From Rhizobium phaseoli (GTDB lineage: Bacteria; Pseudomonadota; Alphaproteobacteria; Rhizobiales; Rhizobiaceae), in contig NZ_ML133571.1 of assembly GCF_003985125.1 (NCBI RefSeq), positions 186,001 through 250,000 of the forward strand: a stretch of DNA of 64,000 bases, in the 5' to 3' direction. The translations under genes and the position numbers were made by a program. Shown one piece after another: positions 36,265 to 45,987 of this stretch (its first letter is position 1; every line of letters begins with the position of its first letter). Under the pieces are notes generated by a model, which made no database searches, was not told where the DNA came from, and worked only from the letters and a program-made list of their open reading frames with translations.

Positions 36265-37701
36265 ATGAACACGATCTCCTATCCTCCTATTCACGTCGTC
36301 GGCGGCGGGCTTGCCGGTTCGGAAGCCGCCTGGCAGATCGCCAGCTCCGGCGTTCCCGTCATTTTGCATGAAATGCGCGGCGTGCGCGGCACGGATGCGC
36401 ACAAGACCGATGGTCTCGCCGAACTCGTCTGCTCCAATTCCTTCCGGTCCGACGATGCGACCAGCAATGCCGTCGGCGTCATCCATGCGGAGATGCGCAT
36501 GGCAGGCTCGCTGATCATGGCTGCCGCCGACCGTCACCAGGTGCCGGCCGGCGGCGCGCTCGCCGTCGATCGCGACGGTTTTTCCGAAGCTGTGACCAAG
36601 GCAATCCACGATCACCCGCTGATCACCGTCGTGCGCGAGGAAATCACCGGCCTGCCGCCGCGCGACTGGGACCTCGCCATCGTCGCCACCGGGCCGCTGA
36701 CGGCGCCGTCACTTGCCAGCGCCATCCAGGCGCAGACGGGCGAGGATTCGCTCGCCTTCTTCGACGCCATCGCGCCGATCGTCTACCGCGACAGCATCGA
36801 CATGGATATCTGCTGGTATCAGTCGCGCTACGATAAGGTCGGCCCCGGCGGCACGGGCAAGGACTACATCAACTGCCCGATGGACGAGGCGCAGTACAAT
36901 GCCTTCGTCGACGCGTTGATCGCGGGCGACACTGTCGGCTTCAAGGAATGGGAAGGCACGCCCTATTTCGACGGCTGCCTGCCGATCGAGGTGATGGCCG
37001 AGCGCGGCCGCGAGACGCTGCGCCACGGGCCGATGAAGCCGATGGGGCTGACCAACGCGCATAATCCGACGGTCAAGGCCTATGCAGTTGTGCAGCTACG
37101 CCAGGACAATGCGCTCGGCACGCTCTACAACATGGTCGGCTTCCAGACGAAGCTGAAATACGGCGCGCAGGCGGACATCTTCCGGATGATCCCAGGCCTG
37201 GAAAGTGCCGAATTCGCCCGCCTCGGCGGCCTGCATCGCAACACCTATATCAACTCCCCGACATTGCTCGATCCGTCGCTGACGCTGAAGTCGCGGCCCG
37301 GCCTGCGCTTCGCCGGCCAGATCACCGGCTGCGAGGGTTATGTGGAAAGCGCCAGCGTGGGGCTGATGGCCGGCCGTTTTGCCGCCGCCGAACGCAAGGG
37401 CGAAGCGATCTTGCTGCCGCCGGCAACAACGGCGCTCGGCTCGCTGCTCGGTCATATCACCGGCGGCCACATCGTCACCGACGAAGAGCCCGGCAAACGG
37501 TCGTTCCAGCCGATGAACATCAATTTCGGACTGTTTCCGGAGCTTGAGCCCGGTTCGATCGTCAAGCCCGAGGGCGTCAAACGCTTTCGCGGCAAGGACA
37601 AGACGATCATGAAACGGCAGTTGATCGCCCGTCGGGCGCTTGCAGACTGCGCCGCCTGGCTCGGCCAGACATCGAGGGCCGTCGAAAGCGCCTCTGCATA
37701 A
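36265..37701 (+). CDS. trmFO: Folate-dependent tRNA (uracil-54) C5-methyltransferase
   Basis: Makes m5U54 (ribothymidine) in the T loop of tRNA with methylenetetrahydrofolate and FADH2. 478 residues. The FAD motif [16 protein letters not shown] is at the N-terminus; also [26 protein letters not shown], the [18 protein letters not shown] text (here [28 protein letters not shown]), and [22 protein letters not shown]. Cysteines used in catalysis lie in those blocks. It converges with a small minus-strand gene. Confidence 0.95.
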   Translation: MNTISYPPIHVVGGGLAGSEAAWQIASSGVPVILHEMRGVRGTDAHKTDGLAELVCSNSFRSDDATSNAVGVIHAEMRMAGSLIMAAADRHQVPAGGALAVDRDGFSEAVTKAIHDHPLITVVREEITGLPPRDWDLAIVATGPLTAPSLASAIQAQTGEDSLAFFDAIAPIVYRDSIDMDICWYQSRYDKVGPGGTGKDYINCPMDEAQYNAFVDALIAGDTVGFKEWEGTPYFDGCLPIEVMAERGRETLRHGPMKPMGLTNAHNPTVKAYAVVQLRQDNALGTLYNMVGFQTKLKYGAQADIFRMIPGLESAEFARLGGLHRNTYINSPTLLDPSLTLKSRPGLRFAGQITGCEGYVESASVGLMAGRFAAAERKGEAILLPPATTALGSLLGHITGGHIVTDEEPGKRSFQPMNINFGLFPELEPGSIVKPEGVKRFRGKDKTIMKRQLIARRALADCAAWLGQTSRAVESASA

Positions 37702-37721
37702 TTGCTTAAACCAGCAGCACT

Positions 37722-38189
37722 CTACTGTTTGTTCGCCGCGGAGATATTGCCCGGCGGCAGATCCTTATCCGGCTCAGCAATATAGTTGCCGAGCAGCCAG
37801 AGCGCGACTTCGGACGCCTCCTTGGGCGAGGCGAATTCGAACTTGCCGTTGTGATTGGGGGCGTCGAGAAAATCGATCGCCAGTCCCCTGCCCGTCTCCG
37901 AGCTTACCACGCGCACACGGCCGGGCTCGATCAGATGGCAGGAGAAGTGGCGCGCCATGTTGCGCATCAGGCCAGCCTTGTTGTCGTGGAGACGCACGAA
38001 GATCGCCTGGCCGTTCTCAGTCGCCTGCAACTGGCGGATCGCCTCGTTGGGAAAGGCGCGGCCGAACTCGATGATGGCGAGACCGGTGTCGTGCAGGCTG
38101 TCTTCCTTGTTTTGCGCCGCCATGCGCGTTGCCACGAAGGCAATGAAAATGACGATGGCGAAAAGGACGCACCAGACGATAATGCCCAC
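37722..38189 (-). CDS. Hypothetical single-span membrane protein
   Basis: About 155 residues from a GTG at 38189 with GGAG eight bases upstream. An N-terminal hydrophobic helix (IIVWCVLFAIVIFIAFVATR) anchors a soluble domain with AIIEFGRAFPNEAIRQLQ and HFSCHLIEPGRVRVV. I do not recognise the family. It is the last gene of the yajC-secDF run on this strand, 70 bases after the squalene-synthase-like gene. Confidence 0.65.
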   Translation of the reverse strand: MGIIVWCVLFAIVIFIAFVATRMAAQNKEDSLHDTGLAIIEFGRAFPNEAIRQLQATENGQAIFVRLHDNKAGLMRNMARHFSCHLIEPGRVRVVSSETGRGLAIDFLDAPNHNGKFEFASPKEASEVALWLLGNYIAEPDKDLPPGNISAANKQ

Positions 38190-38259
38190 GCCGAGTCTCC
38201 GTTCAAAGGGTAGGGTCGGGACCTTGTAGCGCGCGAGACTTGCGCGAATTTGACCGATA

Positions 38260-39117
38260 TCAGATTTTCCTGCGCGCTGCAGCCAGCGCCATTGCGAGCT
38301 GGCGGCGCCACTGCGGCGGCTGCAGCGGCCGGTCGAACAGTTGGGCGCCACGCCTCTGTGCCTTGAGGAGCACCGGTTCGGCCAGCGTGGCCGGCAGGAA
38401 GGCAGGAAACACGGCTGGCGCAATCGGTCCCGCCCCCCTTGCCTTTGCCAGATGCTCGCGGCCGAGGCCGGCGAAGGCCTCGACGGCGGCGGCGATGCGC
38501 GGCCGGTCTTTGCCGGCAAGGAAGCTATCGCGGTCGAGCCCGGTGGCCGAAAGGATCTGCAGCGGAATATAGAGCTGGCCGCGGCGACGATGCAGCGGCA
38601 TCAAAAGCAGCAGGCCGGCAATCGCCTGGGCGACGCCGGCGTGGCCGGCCGCATCCGCCGATCGTGCTGCGTCCTGCGGCGAAAGCACGAGGCTTGCAAG
38701 CTGGATCAGCGCGGAGGCGGTTTCGCCGGCATAACCTTCAAGTGACAGGCGGGTCTCCATCGGGTCGTCATAGAGGTCGAAGGTGCGGGCCTCGATCATG
38801 TCGACCAGCGTCTTGCGCGGCAGGCGGTGGGTTTCGATCGCCGTGAGAAGCGCGGCGGCGACGGGATTGGCCGCCGTCGAACCATGCGCACCGCCTTCCA
38901 GCAGGTCACGCCAATATTGCATGCGCACCTCGCCTGGCAGCGGCTCGTGCACCAGGTCGCGAATGCGGGCAAGCTCGGCATTGAATGCGTAAAGCGCCGC
39001 AAGCGCGCCGCGCCTGTCCTGCGGTGACAGAAGGCAGGCGAGATAACGGTCGCGATCACTGTCGCGCAGCATCGCCAGGCAGATATCCTGGTTCGTCGCG
39101 ATATTTTCTTCCGCCAT
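38260..39117 (-). CDS. Squalene/phytoene synthase-like protein (NDUFAF6 type)
   Basis: 285 residues of the isoprenoid synthase fold. The segment YAFNAELARIRDLVHEPLPGEVRMQYWRDLL and GAGYAGETAS-like text (here LEGYAGETASALIQLASLVL) fit the family. But where true enzymes have the second aspartate motif NxxRDVxED, this protein has AIAGLLLLMPLHRRRGQLYIP, with no Asp. That suits the mitochondrial complex I assembly factor NDUFAF6 rather than a carotenoid or hopanoid enzyme. The Mth938-like gene lies two bases upstream. Confidence 0.82.
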   Translation of the reverse strand: MAEENIATNQDICLAMLRDSDRDRYLACLLSPQDRRGALAALYAFNAELARIRDLVHEPLPGEVRMQYWRDLLEGGAHGSTAANPVAAALLTAIETHRLPRKTLVDMIEARTFDLYDDPMETRLSLEGYAGETASALIQLASLVLSPQDAARSADAAGHAGVAQAIAGLLLLMPLHRRRGQLYIPLQILSATGLDRDSFLAGKDRPRIAAAVEAFAGLGREHLAKARGAGPIAPAVFPAFLPATLAEPVLLKAQRRGAQLFDRPLQPPQWRRQLAMALAAARRKI

Positions 39118-39119
39118 CG

Positions 39120-39506
39120 TCAGACCGCAATCAATGCCGCCGCGACGGCGCGCTGCTCGGCGAGCATGATGTTGAAGGTGCGCACTGCGGCACCCGTGCT
39201 CATCGGATCGGAGGCGATACCGCGCGCCTTCAGCGCCTGCTTCAATTCCTCGGGCAGACGGCGAAGCTCGGTTCCTGTGCCGACGAGCAGAACCTCGATA
39301 TCGGCGGCCTCCTCCAGCACGCGGCGAAAATTTTCAGGCGACAGCGGCTTCGACATGTCCATGTCCCAGCCATGAATGCCGGAGGGCAGGCAAAGGATCG
39401 AGCCGCGATGCGACATGTCGGCAAAACGGAAACCGCCATTGCCGTAAGTATCGATCGGGGCGCGCCCGGGAAAATGCGCGGCGCGGATTTCTATGCCTTT
39501 GGCCAT
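39120..39506 (-). CDS. Mth938-like domain protein (NDUFAF3-like)
   Basis: 128 residues of the Mth938/DUF498 family: IDTYGNGGFRFADMSHRGSILCLPSGIHGWD, EVLLVGTGTE and DPMSTGAAVRTFNIMLAEQRAVAAALI. The human homologue NDUFAF3 assists complex I assembly, and its bacterial relatives are known to lie beside secDF, as here (4 bases downstream of secDF). A role in complex I assembly is inferred. Confidence 0.85.
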   Translation of the reverse strand: MAKGIEIRAAHFPGRAPIDTYGNGGFRFADMSHRGSILCLPSGIHGWDMDMSKPLSPENFRRVLEEAADIEVLLVGTGTELRRLPEELKQALKARGIASDPMSTGAAVRTFNIMLAEQRAVAAALIAV

Positions 39507-39510
39507 GTTT

Positions 39511-42051
39511 TCAAACCACCGTGCCGGATTTTACACCGGCATCCGTCTTGTTGCTCTCCTCCCCGTCGGGGCTCTCCGGCCGCAGCCGGAAGACGATCAG
39601 CACGGGAGCGGCGATATAGATCGAAGAGAAAGTGCCGAGAGCGACGCCGAAGAGCATCGCAAAGGCGAATGAGCGCATGACGTCGCCGCCGAACAGGTAG
39701 AGCGCCAGCAAGGCAAGCAGCGTCGTCGCTGCCGTCAGGACGGTGCGCGACAGCGTCTGGTTGATCGAGGCATCGATCAGGATCGGCAGCGGCATCTTCG
39801 TGTATCGCTTCAGGTTTTCGCGCATCCGGTCATAGACGACGACGGTGTCGTTCAGGGAATAGCCGACAATCGTCAGCACCGCGGCGATGCTCGTCAGATT
39901 GAATTCGATGCCGGTCAGCACGAAAAGCCCCAGCATGATGATGACGTCGTGCAGCGTTGCGATGATGGCGCCCACGGCGAACTGCCACTCGAAGCGGATC
40001 CAGATGTAGAGCAGGATTGCCGCGAGCGCGGCAGCGATGCCGAGCGTCGCCATCATCGTCAATTCGCCCGAGATGGCGGGGCCGACGACTTCGACGCGGC
40101 GGAAATCATAATCCGCCTCGAGCTCGCCGCGCACCAGCGTAGCTGCCGATTGCTCGGCATTCTCTCCGCCGCCCTGGGACGCGATGCGGATCCGCGCGTT
40201 GGCCGGGCCGCCGGTGCGTTCGACTCCGACCTCGCCGAGATTGAGATCATTGAGGCGCGATCTGAGATCGGCGATGTCGGCATTGCCCTGTTTCGCCGTC
40301 ACCTCGATGAGCGAGCCGCCGGTGAAGTCGATGCCGAGCTGCAGGCCGACGGTGGCAAAAGCCGCCATGGCGATCAGCGAGATCGCAGCCGACGCCGTGA
40401 AGACATAACGGCGGATCCCCATGAACCGGATATTGGCGTGCTCGAAGAGATGGGTGAGGACGCTTTTCGGCAGGTGCCGGGGGTGGCGTCGCGCCAGCCA
40501 GACGGCGACGATCGAGCGGGTCAGCGTGAATGCCGTGAAGACGGTCGTCAGAATGCCGACCGCCAGCGTCACGGCGAAACCACGAATGGATTCGCTGCCG
40601 AGGAAAAAGAGAATGACGGCGGCGATAAAGATCGTGACATTCGCATCGACGATCGTCGCAAAGGCACGCGAGAAACCGCGACCGACGGCCTCGGCAAAGG
40701 AATGGGCGGTTTTCTCTTCTTCGCGGATGCGCTCGTAAACCAGCACGTTCGAATCAACCGCCATGCCGACGATAAGAACGATGCCGGCAATGCCGGGCAA
40801 GGTGAGCGTCGCGCCGGCAAGGCTGAGCGTCGCGATTATGAGGATCAGATTGAAGAAGAGCGAAACGACAGCAATGACGCCGAGGATGCGGTAGAGCGCG
40901 ATCATCAGCGCTGCGACCAACACGACGGCGACGAGGCCGGCAACAAAGCCGGAGACGATGGATTCGCCGCCGAAGGTCGGGCTGACGCTACGCTCCTCGA
41001 CGCTCGTCAGCGTCGCCGGCAAGGCGCCGGCGCGCAGCATCACGGCAAGGTCGCGAACACCGTCTTCGGAGAAATTCGCAGAAATCCGGCCCTCGCCGTT
41101 GGTGATGGCGGCATCGATGACGGGCGCCGACATGACCTGGTCGTCGAAGACGATGGCAAGGTGCTTGCCAATATTCTGTCCCGTCACCTCAGCCAACCGC
41201 TTGGTGCCTTCGGCATCGAGACGATAGGCGATGGAGGTATCCTGCGTCTGCGGATCGACGACCGGCTGGATATCGACCATGTTGCCGGCGCTGGCGAAAG
41301 CCGTGCGATCGACAAGATAGGGAACCGGCGGATCGTCCAGCGAATAAAGCACTTGCGATGTCGCCGGCCAGCGGCCGTTCAGCGCCTCCTGCCCCGACAT
41401 GCTTTCATCGATCAAATGAAAAGAAAGCTTGGCCGGCTGGTTGAGGAGATTCTTCAGCCGCTCGGCATCGACCGATCCCAGCACCTGCACGGTGATCCGG
41501 TCGTCGCCCTCGGGACGAACGAGGAAATTCTCGTAGCCGAATCCGGCGATGCGGCGGCCGACAATATCGAGCGACCGGGTCCGGGCGGAGGCAACGTCAG
41601 CGGTAATGCCGGCGTCGGAAATCTGCAGCGAAAGCTGCCCTTCGCCCCCCTGCTGCAGCGTGAGCTCGGGCGCGGAATCTCTGCCGGTCGTGGTCAGGGA
41701 TTTCAGACGATCGACCGCTTTCTGCGTCTCAGCAGGATCGGTGATCCGGACACTAACGGTCCGGTCGTTGCCGGTCAGCCCGGTATAGCGGATGCCGGCG
41801 CCGCGCAGCGCGTTGCGCACATTCGCGACTGCCTCTTCCAGGCGATCCTTGACGATATCGGAACGCTCGACCTTCAGAACGATATGCGAACCGCCCTGCA
41901 GATCGAGGCCGAGCATTACGCGATCGTGTCGCAGCCAGTCCGGCAGCGAGGCACGCTGTGCCTCGCTCAGCAAATTGGGCGCAGCGATGACGACGGCCGC
42001 AAACGCAACCAGCCAAATCAGAAGTGTTTTCCAGCGGGAAAAATGCAACAT
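39511..42051 (-). CDS. secDF: Fused SecD-SecF protein translocase subunits
   Basis: Uses the proton gradient to pull secreted proteins through SecYEG. 846 residues with SecD and SecF fused; SecF begins near residue 535. The first span is at residues 7-25. SecD hallmarks: LDLQGGSHIVLKVE (D50), the periplasmic P1 domain, and IVLIVGMAVDSNVLVYERIREE. SecF hallmarks: LGIDFTGGSLIEV and IVGYSLNDTVVVYDRMRE. The C-terminus is short and polar. yajC is 44 bases upstream on the same strand. Confidence 0.96.
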   Translation of the reverse strand: MLHFSRWKTLLIWLVAFAAVVIAAPNLLSEAQRASLPDWLRHDRVMLGLDLQGGSHIVLKVERSDIVKDRLEEAVANVRNALRGAGIRYTGLTGNDRTVSVRITDPAETQKAVDRLKSLTTTGRDSAPELTLQQGGEGQLSLQISDAGITADVASARTRSLDIVGRRIAGFGYENFLVRPEGDDRITVQVLGSVDAERLKNLLNQPAKLSFHLIDESMSGQEALNGRWPATSQVLYSLDDPPVPYLVDRTAFASAGNMVDIQPVVDPQTQDTSIAYRLDAEGTKRLAEVTGQNIGKHLAIVFDDQVMSAPVIDAAITNGEGRISANFSEDGVRDLAVMLRAGALPATLTSVEERSVSPTFGGESIVSGFVAGLVAVVLVAALMIALYRILGVIAVVSLFFNLILIIATLSLAGATLTLPGIAGIVLIVGMAVDSNVLVYERIREEEKTAHSFAEAVGRGFSRAFATIVDANVTIFIAAVILFFLGSESIRGFAVTLAVGILTTVFTAFTLTRSIVAVWLARRHPRHLPKSVLTHLFEHANIRFMGIRRYVFTASAAISLIAMAAFATVGLQLGIDFTGGSLIEVTAKQGNADIADLRSRLNDLNLGEVGVERTGGPANARIRIASQGGGENAEQSAATLVRGELEADYDFRRVEVVGPAISGELTMMATLGIAAALAAILLYIWIRFEWQFAVGAIIATLHDVIIMLGLFVLTGIEFNLTSIAAVLTIVGYSLNDTVVVYDRMRENLKRYTKMPLPILIDASINQTLSRTVLTAATTLLALLALYLFGGDVMRSFAFAMLFGVALGTFSSIYIAAPVLIVFRLRPESPDGEESNKTDAGVKSGTVV

Positions 42052-42095
42052 TCTCTCGACGATCTTCCGATCCGGCGGTTTGCCGCTATCGCTTG

Positions 42096-42443
42096 TTACG
42101 CCGCGTCGGCCTTGACAGGTTCACCCTTGACGCGAACTTCCGAAATGCCACTGCGGACGATGCGCACGCGCACACCTTCGGCAATCTCGACTTCGACTTC
42201 CTTGTCGTCGACGACCTTCGTCACCTTGCCGACGAGACCGCCGCCGGTCACGACCTGGTCGCCGCGACGGATCGCCTTCAGGGTTTCCTCACGCTTCTTG
42301 GCCTGCGCGCGCTGCGGACGGATCAGCAGGAAGTACCAGACGACCATCAGCGGCACGAACAGAATGATCATTTCGAAACCGGAGCCGCCGAAACCGGTTG
42401 CGGTATCGGTCGCACTCTGGGCGAATGCCGGGGTGATGAACAT
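42096..42443 (-). CDS. yajC: Preprotein translocase accessory protein YajC
   Basis: 115 residues. A single N-terminal span (MIILFVPLMVVWYFLLIRPQ) precedes a short SH3-like cytoplasmic region (RRGDQVVTGGGLVGKVTKVVDDKEVEVEI). It partners SecDF. The ATG at 42443 gives the usual MFITPAFAQ start; the frame stays open upstream to 42482. Confidence 0.95.
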   Translation of the reverse strand: MFITPAFAQSATDTATGFGGSGFEMIILFVPLMVVWYFLLIRPQRAQAKKREETLKAIRRGDQVVTGGGLVGKVTKVVDDKEVEVEIAEGVRVRIVRSGISEVRVKGEPVKADAA

Positions 42444-42646
42444 GCTAAACTCCTCAGGCTTGGCGGCGGAACTGCGCCTCATTTTTCAGGTTGCCGGACT
42501 ATAGTTGCCGCTTCAATGAATGCAACAGAAACAGCCGGAAACAGTACCGATTCCGCTGCCTCATAACCTTTCCGGCGACAAAACGCCATGCTACCCCGCA
42601 TCGAAAGATAAAGCGGATTGCCGCAGCAAGAAATCAGGAGCTTGCG

Positions 42647-43519
42647 ATGACCGAGGAAATCAACACCGCCCTGCTTGGCGAGCTCAAACGGCTCGCTGAT
42701 GCCGTCCAGCGCCTTGCCGGACCCGCACCCGCCGTCAACGACTGGGACGCGGCCGATTGTTTCGTCTGGGCGCCGCAGCGCCAGCATCTGCAACCCGTCA
42801 AGAAACCCAACCGGGTGGCGCTGAAACTCATCCGCGGCGTCGACCATGTCCGCGATATCCTGCACGAAAATACGGTGCGTTTCGCCGAAGGTTATGCGGC
42901 CAATAACGTTTTGCTCTGGGGTGCGCGCGGCATGGGCAAATCGTCGCTGGTCAAGGCCGTGCACGAGGATGTCAGGCGCGAAAGCGGGGTCGCGCTGAAG
43001 CTCGTCGAAGTTCACCGCGAGGATATTGCCAGCCTTCCCAACCTGCTCGACCTCCTGAAGGACACGCCATACCGCGTCATCGTCTTCTGCGACGATCTCT
43101 CCTTCGATCACGATGACACCGCCTACAAGTCGCTGAAGGCGGCGCTCGACGGCGGCGTCGAAGGCCGGCCGGACAATGTGCTCTTCTACGCCACCTCGAA
43201 CCGGCGCCATCTGCTGCCCCGTCACATGATGGAAAACGAACAGTCGACAGCGATCAATCCGTCCGAAGCCGTCGAGGAGAAGGTTTCGCTGTCCGATCGT
43301 TTCGGCCTCTGGCTCGGATTTCATAAATGCAGCCAGGAAGATTATCTCGGCATGATCGACGGCTATGCCGATCACTTCAAGATCGGGCTCGCGCGCGACA
43401 CGCTGCACACCGAGGCGCTGGAATGGGCAACGACGCGCGGTGCGCGCTCGGGCCGCGTTGCCTGGCAATACATCCAGGATCTGGCGGGGCGCATGCGCAT
43501 TCATATCGACCGGGCGTAG
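42647..43519 (+). CDS. DUF815 P-loop ATPase
   Basis: 290 residues of the AAA+-like DUF815 family. Walker A is GARGMGKSSL (K98) and Walker B is VIVFCDDLSF (about 144-153), with ATSNRRHLLP as sensor 1. The ATG at 42647 has GGAG before it. The partner or substrate is unknown. It is divergent from yajC and converges with the NlpD-like gene. Confidence 0.9.
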   Translation: MTEEINTALLGELKRLADAVQRLAGPAPAVNDWDAADCFVWAPQRQHLQPVKKPNRVALKLIRGVDHVRDILHENTVRFAEGYAANNVLLWGARGMGKSSLVKAVHEDVRRESGVALKLVEVHREDIASLPNLLDLLKDTPYRVIVFCDDLSFDHDDTAYKSLKAALDGGVEGRPDNVLFYATSNRRHLLPRHMMENEQSTAINPSEAVEEKVSLSDRFGLWLGFHKCSQEDYLGMIDGYADHFKIGLARDTLHTEALEWATTRGARSGRVAWQYIQDLAGRMRIHIDRA

Positions 43520-43556
43520 ACAGCCTCCGGTTCGATGCAAGACGGTCCAAAATGAC

Positions 43557-43583
43557 AAAAGCCCGGCGGGTGGCCGGGCTTTT
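43557..43583. terminator. Bidirectional terminator between convergent genes
   Basis: AAAAGCCCGGC / GCCGGGCTTTT with a five-base loop between the DUF815 gene and the NlpD-like gene; A and T runs flank both sides, so it can stop transcription from either direction. Confidence 0.88.
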
Positions 43584-43604
43584 GCGCTTCCTGGTACGCT
43601 CTAC

Positions 43605-45194
43605 CTACTCCAGGAAAGTCATCGGGTTGACCGGGGACGCGTCCTTGCGCACCTCGAAATGGACCTGCGGCTGCTTGACGTCGCCGCTCATGCCGGACAC
43701 GGCGACGGTCTGCCCGCGCTGGATCTTTTGGCCGCGGGCAACGCTCAGCGTGTCGGCATTGCCATAGACGGTGACGGTACCGTCGTCGTGACGGACGAGA
43801 ACCGTATTGCCGAGTTCCTTCAGGCCGTTGCCGGCATAGATGACGACGCCGTTTTCGGCTGCCTTGATCGGTGTGCCCTGCGGAACCGAGATATCGATGC
43901 CGTCATTGCGGCTGCCGTTGACGTTGGCGCCATAGGCGGCAATGACCTGGCCGCGTACCGGCCAGCGGTATTTGCCGATACCGGTCGATTCCGGCGCGTC
44001 GGAGCTGACGTCGGCCTTCTTCTCGACCTCATCGACGGTCTGGGTGGCGGCCGGCGCCTTATAGGGCGCGGGCTGAACGGACGCCGTCTGCTGGGCGGGC
44101 GCCGGATCAGCCGGTTTCGACTCGACCTTCTCAGCCGGGATCGAGGCGGTCTTGATCGTGTCGGTTTTGCCGTTCGGGATCTTCAGGGCCTGGCCGACAC
44201 GCAGCGAGCTCGCCGAGATATTGTTGGCGGCCTTGAGATCGTCGATATTGGCGCCGGTCGCCTTGGCGATCTTTGCCAGCGAATCGCCCTGCTTGACCAC
44301 ATAAGTACCGGCAGCCGCCTTCGGATCCTTGCCAGCACCGGCGGGAACCTTTGCTGCCGGATCGGCACTCGCTATGGTCTTGTCGCGGGCGGAATTGGCG
44401 CCAGGGACGACGGCCACCTTCTGCTCCGGCGCCTTGGCCGGCTCCGGCATATTGCCGGGCTTGGCAAGATCGGCCGCCTGCGACGCCGCCTTGGCGGCAT
44501 TGCCGCCATTGAAGGTCGGGATCAGGATCGCCTGGCCGGGTTGAGCGGCAGAGGCGGTTTTCAGATTGTTGATGCGCAGGATTTCCTTTTCCGGAACACC
44601 AAAGCGCCGGGACAGCGTGGCGATGTTTTCACCCGGGCGCAGCGTCACCGAAGGTGCATTGGTCGAGGACCAGCCGGAAATCTTCGGCGTCGTGCCTGTT
44701 GTCAACGAATCGGGCGTTGCTTTCGGTGCCGCCGGCGCCACGAGCCGCGGCTTTTGAGCCTGCGGCGAAGCCGGGAACGGCTGGGCCAGCGCTACTTCCT
44801 TTTCCCGCTGGCGGGATGGCGCGACAGCCGTCGGCGCGGCCAGCTCGGAACGCTGGATCGAGACCGGCGAAGAAGCCAGGCGTGCGCGGGACGGACGGAC
44901 CGGCTCGTAACCCGGGTTCGCCGGATAGGACTGGTTCATCGCATTGTTGCCGCCGTAACCGGACTGGCTGGCGACAGCCGAACCGCCGAGATCGGCGCGC
45001 GGCACCGGATCGCCCTGAACGCCGCCCCGGCGCGGAATGGAACTTGTGGTGATCTGGTCCTGCCCAGAGGAGGAAAACAAACCGCCAAACCGTGTCACAT
45101 CGGAACTGCAGCCCGTTGCGGCACTCGCCAGCAGGCCCACAACCAGAAGATTACCGGCCGACTTACCGAACTTCGGCGAAAGACTGAAACGCAT
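43605..45194 (-). CDS. NlpD-like lipoprotein with two LysM and a LytM (M23) domain
   Basis: 529 residues. The signal ends in a lipobox with Cys29. Two LysM peptidoglycan-binding repeats lie near 182-226 and 297-340, joined by Ala/Pro/Lys-rich linkers. The LytM domain covers ~414-527, but the zinc site is degraded: N430 replaces the first His (RNDGID) and HDDGTVTVYGNADT lacks the second; only H512 (QVHFEV) remains. As with E. coli NlpD, it probably activates an amidase at the septum rather than cutting wall itself. Order pcm-surE-serS upstream matches the known surE-pcm-nlpD linkage. Confidence 0.92.
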   Translation of the reverse strand: MRFSLSPKFGKSAGNLLVVGLLASAATGCSSDVTRFGGLFSSSGQDQITTSSIPRRGGVQGDPVPRADLGGSAVASQSGYGGNNAMNQSYPANPGYEPVRPSRARLASSPVSIQRSELAAPTAVAPSRQREKEVALAQPFPASPQAQKPRLVAPAAPKATPDSLTTGTTPKISGWSSTNAPSVTLRPGENIATLSRRFGVPEKEILRINNLKTASAAQPGQAILIPTFNGGNAAKAASQAADLAKPGNMPEPAKAPEQKVAVVPGANSARDKTIASADPAAKVPAGAGKDPKAAAGTYVVKQGDSLAKIAKATGANIDDLKAANNISASSLRVGQALKIPNGKTDTIKTASIPAEKVESKPADPAPAQQTASVQPAPYKAPAATQTVDEVEKKADVSSDAPESTGIGKYRWPVRGQVIAAYGANVNGSRNDGIDISVPQGTPIKAAENGVVIYAGNGLKELGNTVLVRHDDGTVTVYGNADTLSVARGQKIQRGQTVAVSGMSGDVKQPQVHFEVRKDASPVNPMTFLE

Positions 45195-45333
45195 TGACTC
45201 GACCCACTGAGAACGCAACCATTTGTGAGTCTATTAAAACGCGTTAGTATTACCACGCGGTTAAGATGCTGGAATCAGAGCGATATTTTTGGGAAGTTGA
45301 TAACCATAGCTTTCGGGTGAAAAATCGCAGTGC

Positions 45334-45987
45334 CTACAGTAGCGAGGCAAGACGCGGAACGATCGGCAGATAAGGGGCTTCGAACAGTTCTTCGCGTTCG
45401 AAACGGCTGCCGGTTTTCGTCAACCGCACCATGCGACATTCGTTTTCGGAAATCATTAGCGGCGCGATCATCGAGCCGCCGGAAACGAGCTGGTCGGTAT
45501 AAAAGCGCGGCATCGCATTGAAGGCAGCCGTTACCAGGATACGGTCGAAGGTGCCCTCGCCCTGCATGCCGGCGCTGCCGTCGGCATGGCGGATGACGAC
45601 GTTGCGCAGGCCAAGCGATTCCATGCGCCGCTGCGCTGCCGCTGTCAGCGTCTTATAGCGGTCGATCGACAGCACGCGCTCGGCCAGTCGCCCCATGACG
45701 GCGGCGGTGAAACCGCTGCCGGTGCCGATTTCCAGGACTCGCTGGCCCGGCTTGAGCTTCAGGTGATGGAGGATGCGGACGACAAAATCGATGCCTTCTA
45801 GAAAGGAACCGCATTCGATCGGAATCGTGCGGCTCGAATAGGCATCGTCGGCAAATTGCGCCGGCACGAACAGCGAGCGCTGCGTCTGCTCGACCGCCGT
45901 CAGCAGATCGAGGTCGGAGATGCCTTCGGCACGTAGTCTGAGGACGAGCGCCGCAAAGCCCTCCTTCTCCGCCAGTCTTGCCGTCAA
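45334..45987 (-). CDS. pcm: Protein-L-isoaspartate O-methyltransferase
   Basis: Repairs isoaspartyl residues in aged proteins with S-adenosylmethionine. 217 residues; family blocks are [40 protein letters not shown] (SAM motif) and [14 protein letters not shown]. The start is a TTG at 45987 overlapping the surE stop (TTGA), with GGAGC upstream, so translation is coupled to surE. Confidence 0.93.
   Translation of the reverse strand: MTARLAEKEGFAALVLRLRAEGISDLDLLTAVEQTQRSLFVPAQFADDAYSSRTIPIECGSFLEGIDFVVRILHHLKLKPGQRVLEIGTGSGFTAAVMGRLAERVLSIDRYKTLTAAAQRRMESLGLRNVVIRHADGSAGMQGEGTFDRILVTAAFNAMPRFYTDQLVSGGSMIAPLMISENECRMVRLTKTGSRFEREELFEAPYLPIVPRLASLL

Noticed and set aside
39949..42504. An 851-codon open frame on the plus strand opposite secDF
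   Set aside because: It mirrors secDF and yajC exactly, has the Arg/Asp/His-rich composition of antisense G+C-rich DNA and no family match; secDF has all its motifs.
43365..45197. A 610-codon plus-strand frame opposite the NlpD-like gene
   Set aside because: It is an Arg/Gly-rich antisense frame; the minus strand carries two LysM repeats, a lipobox and a LytM domain.
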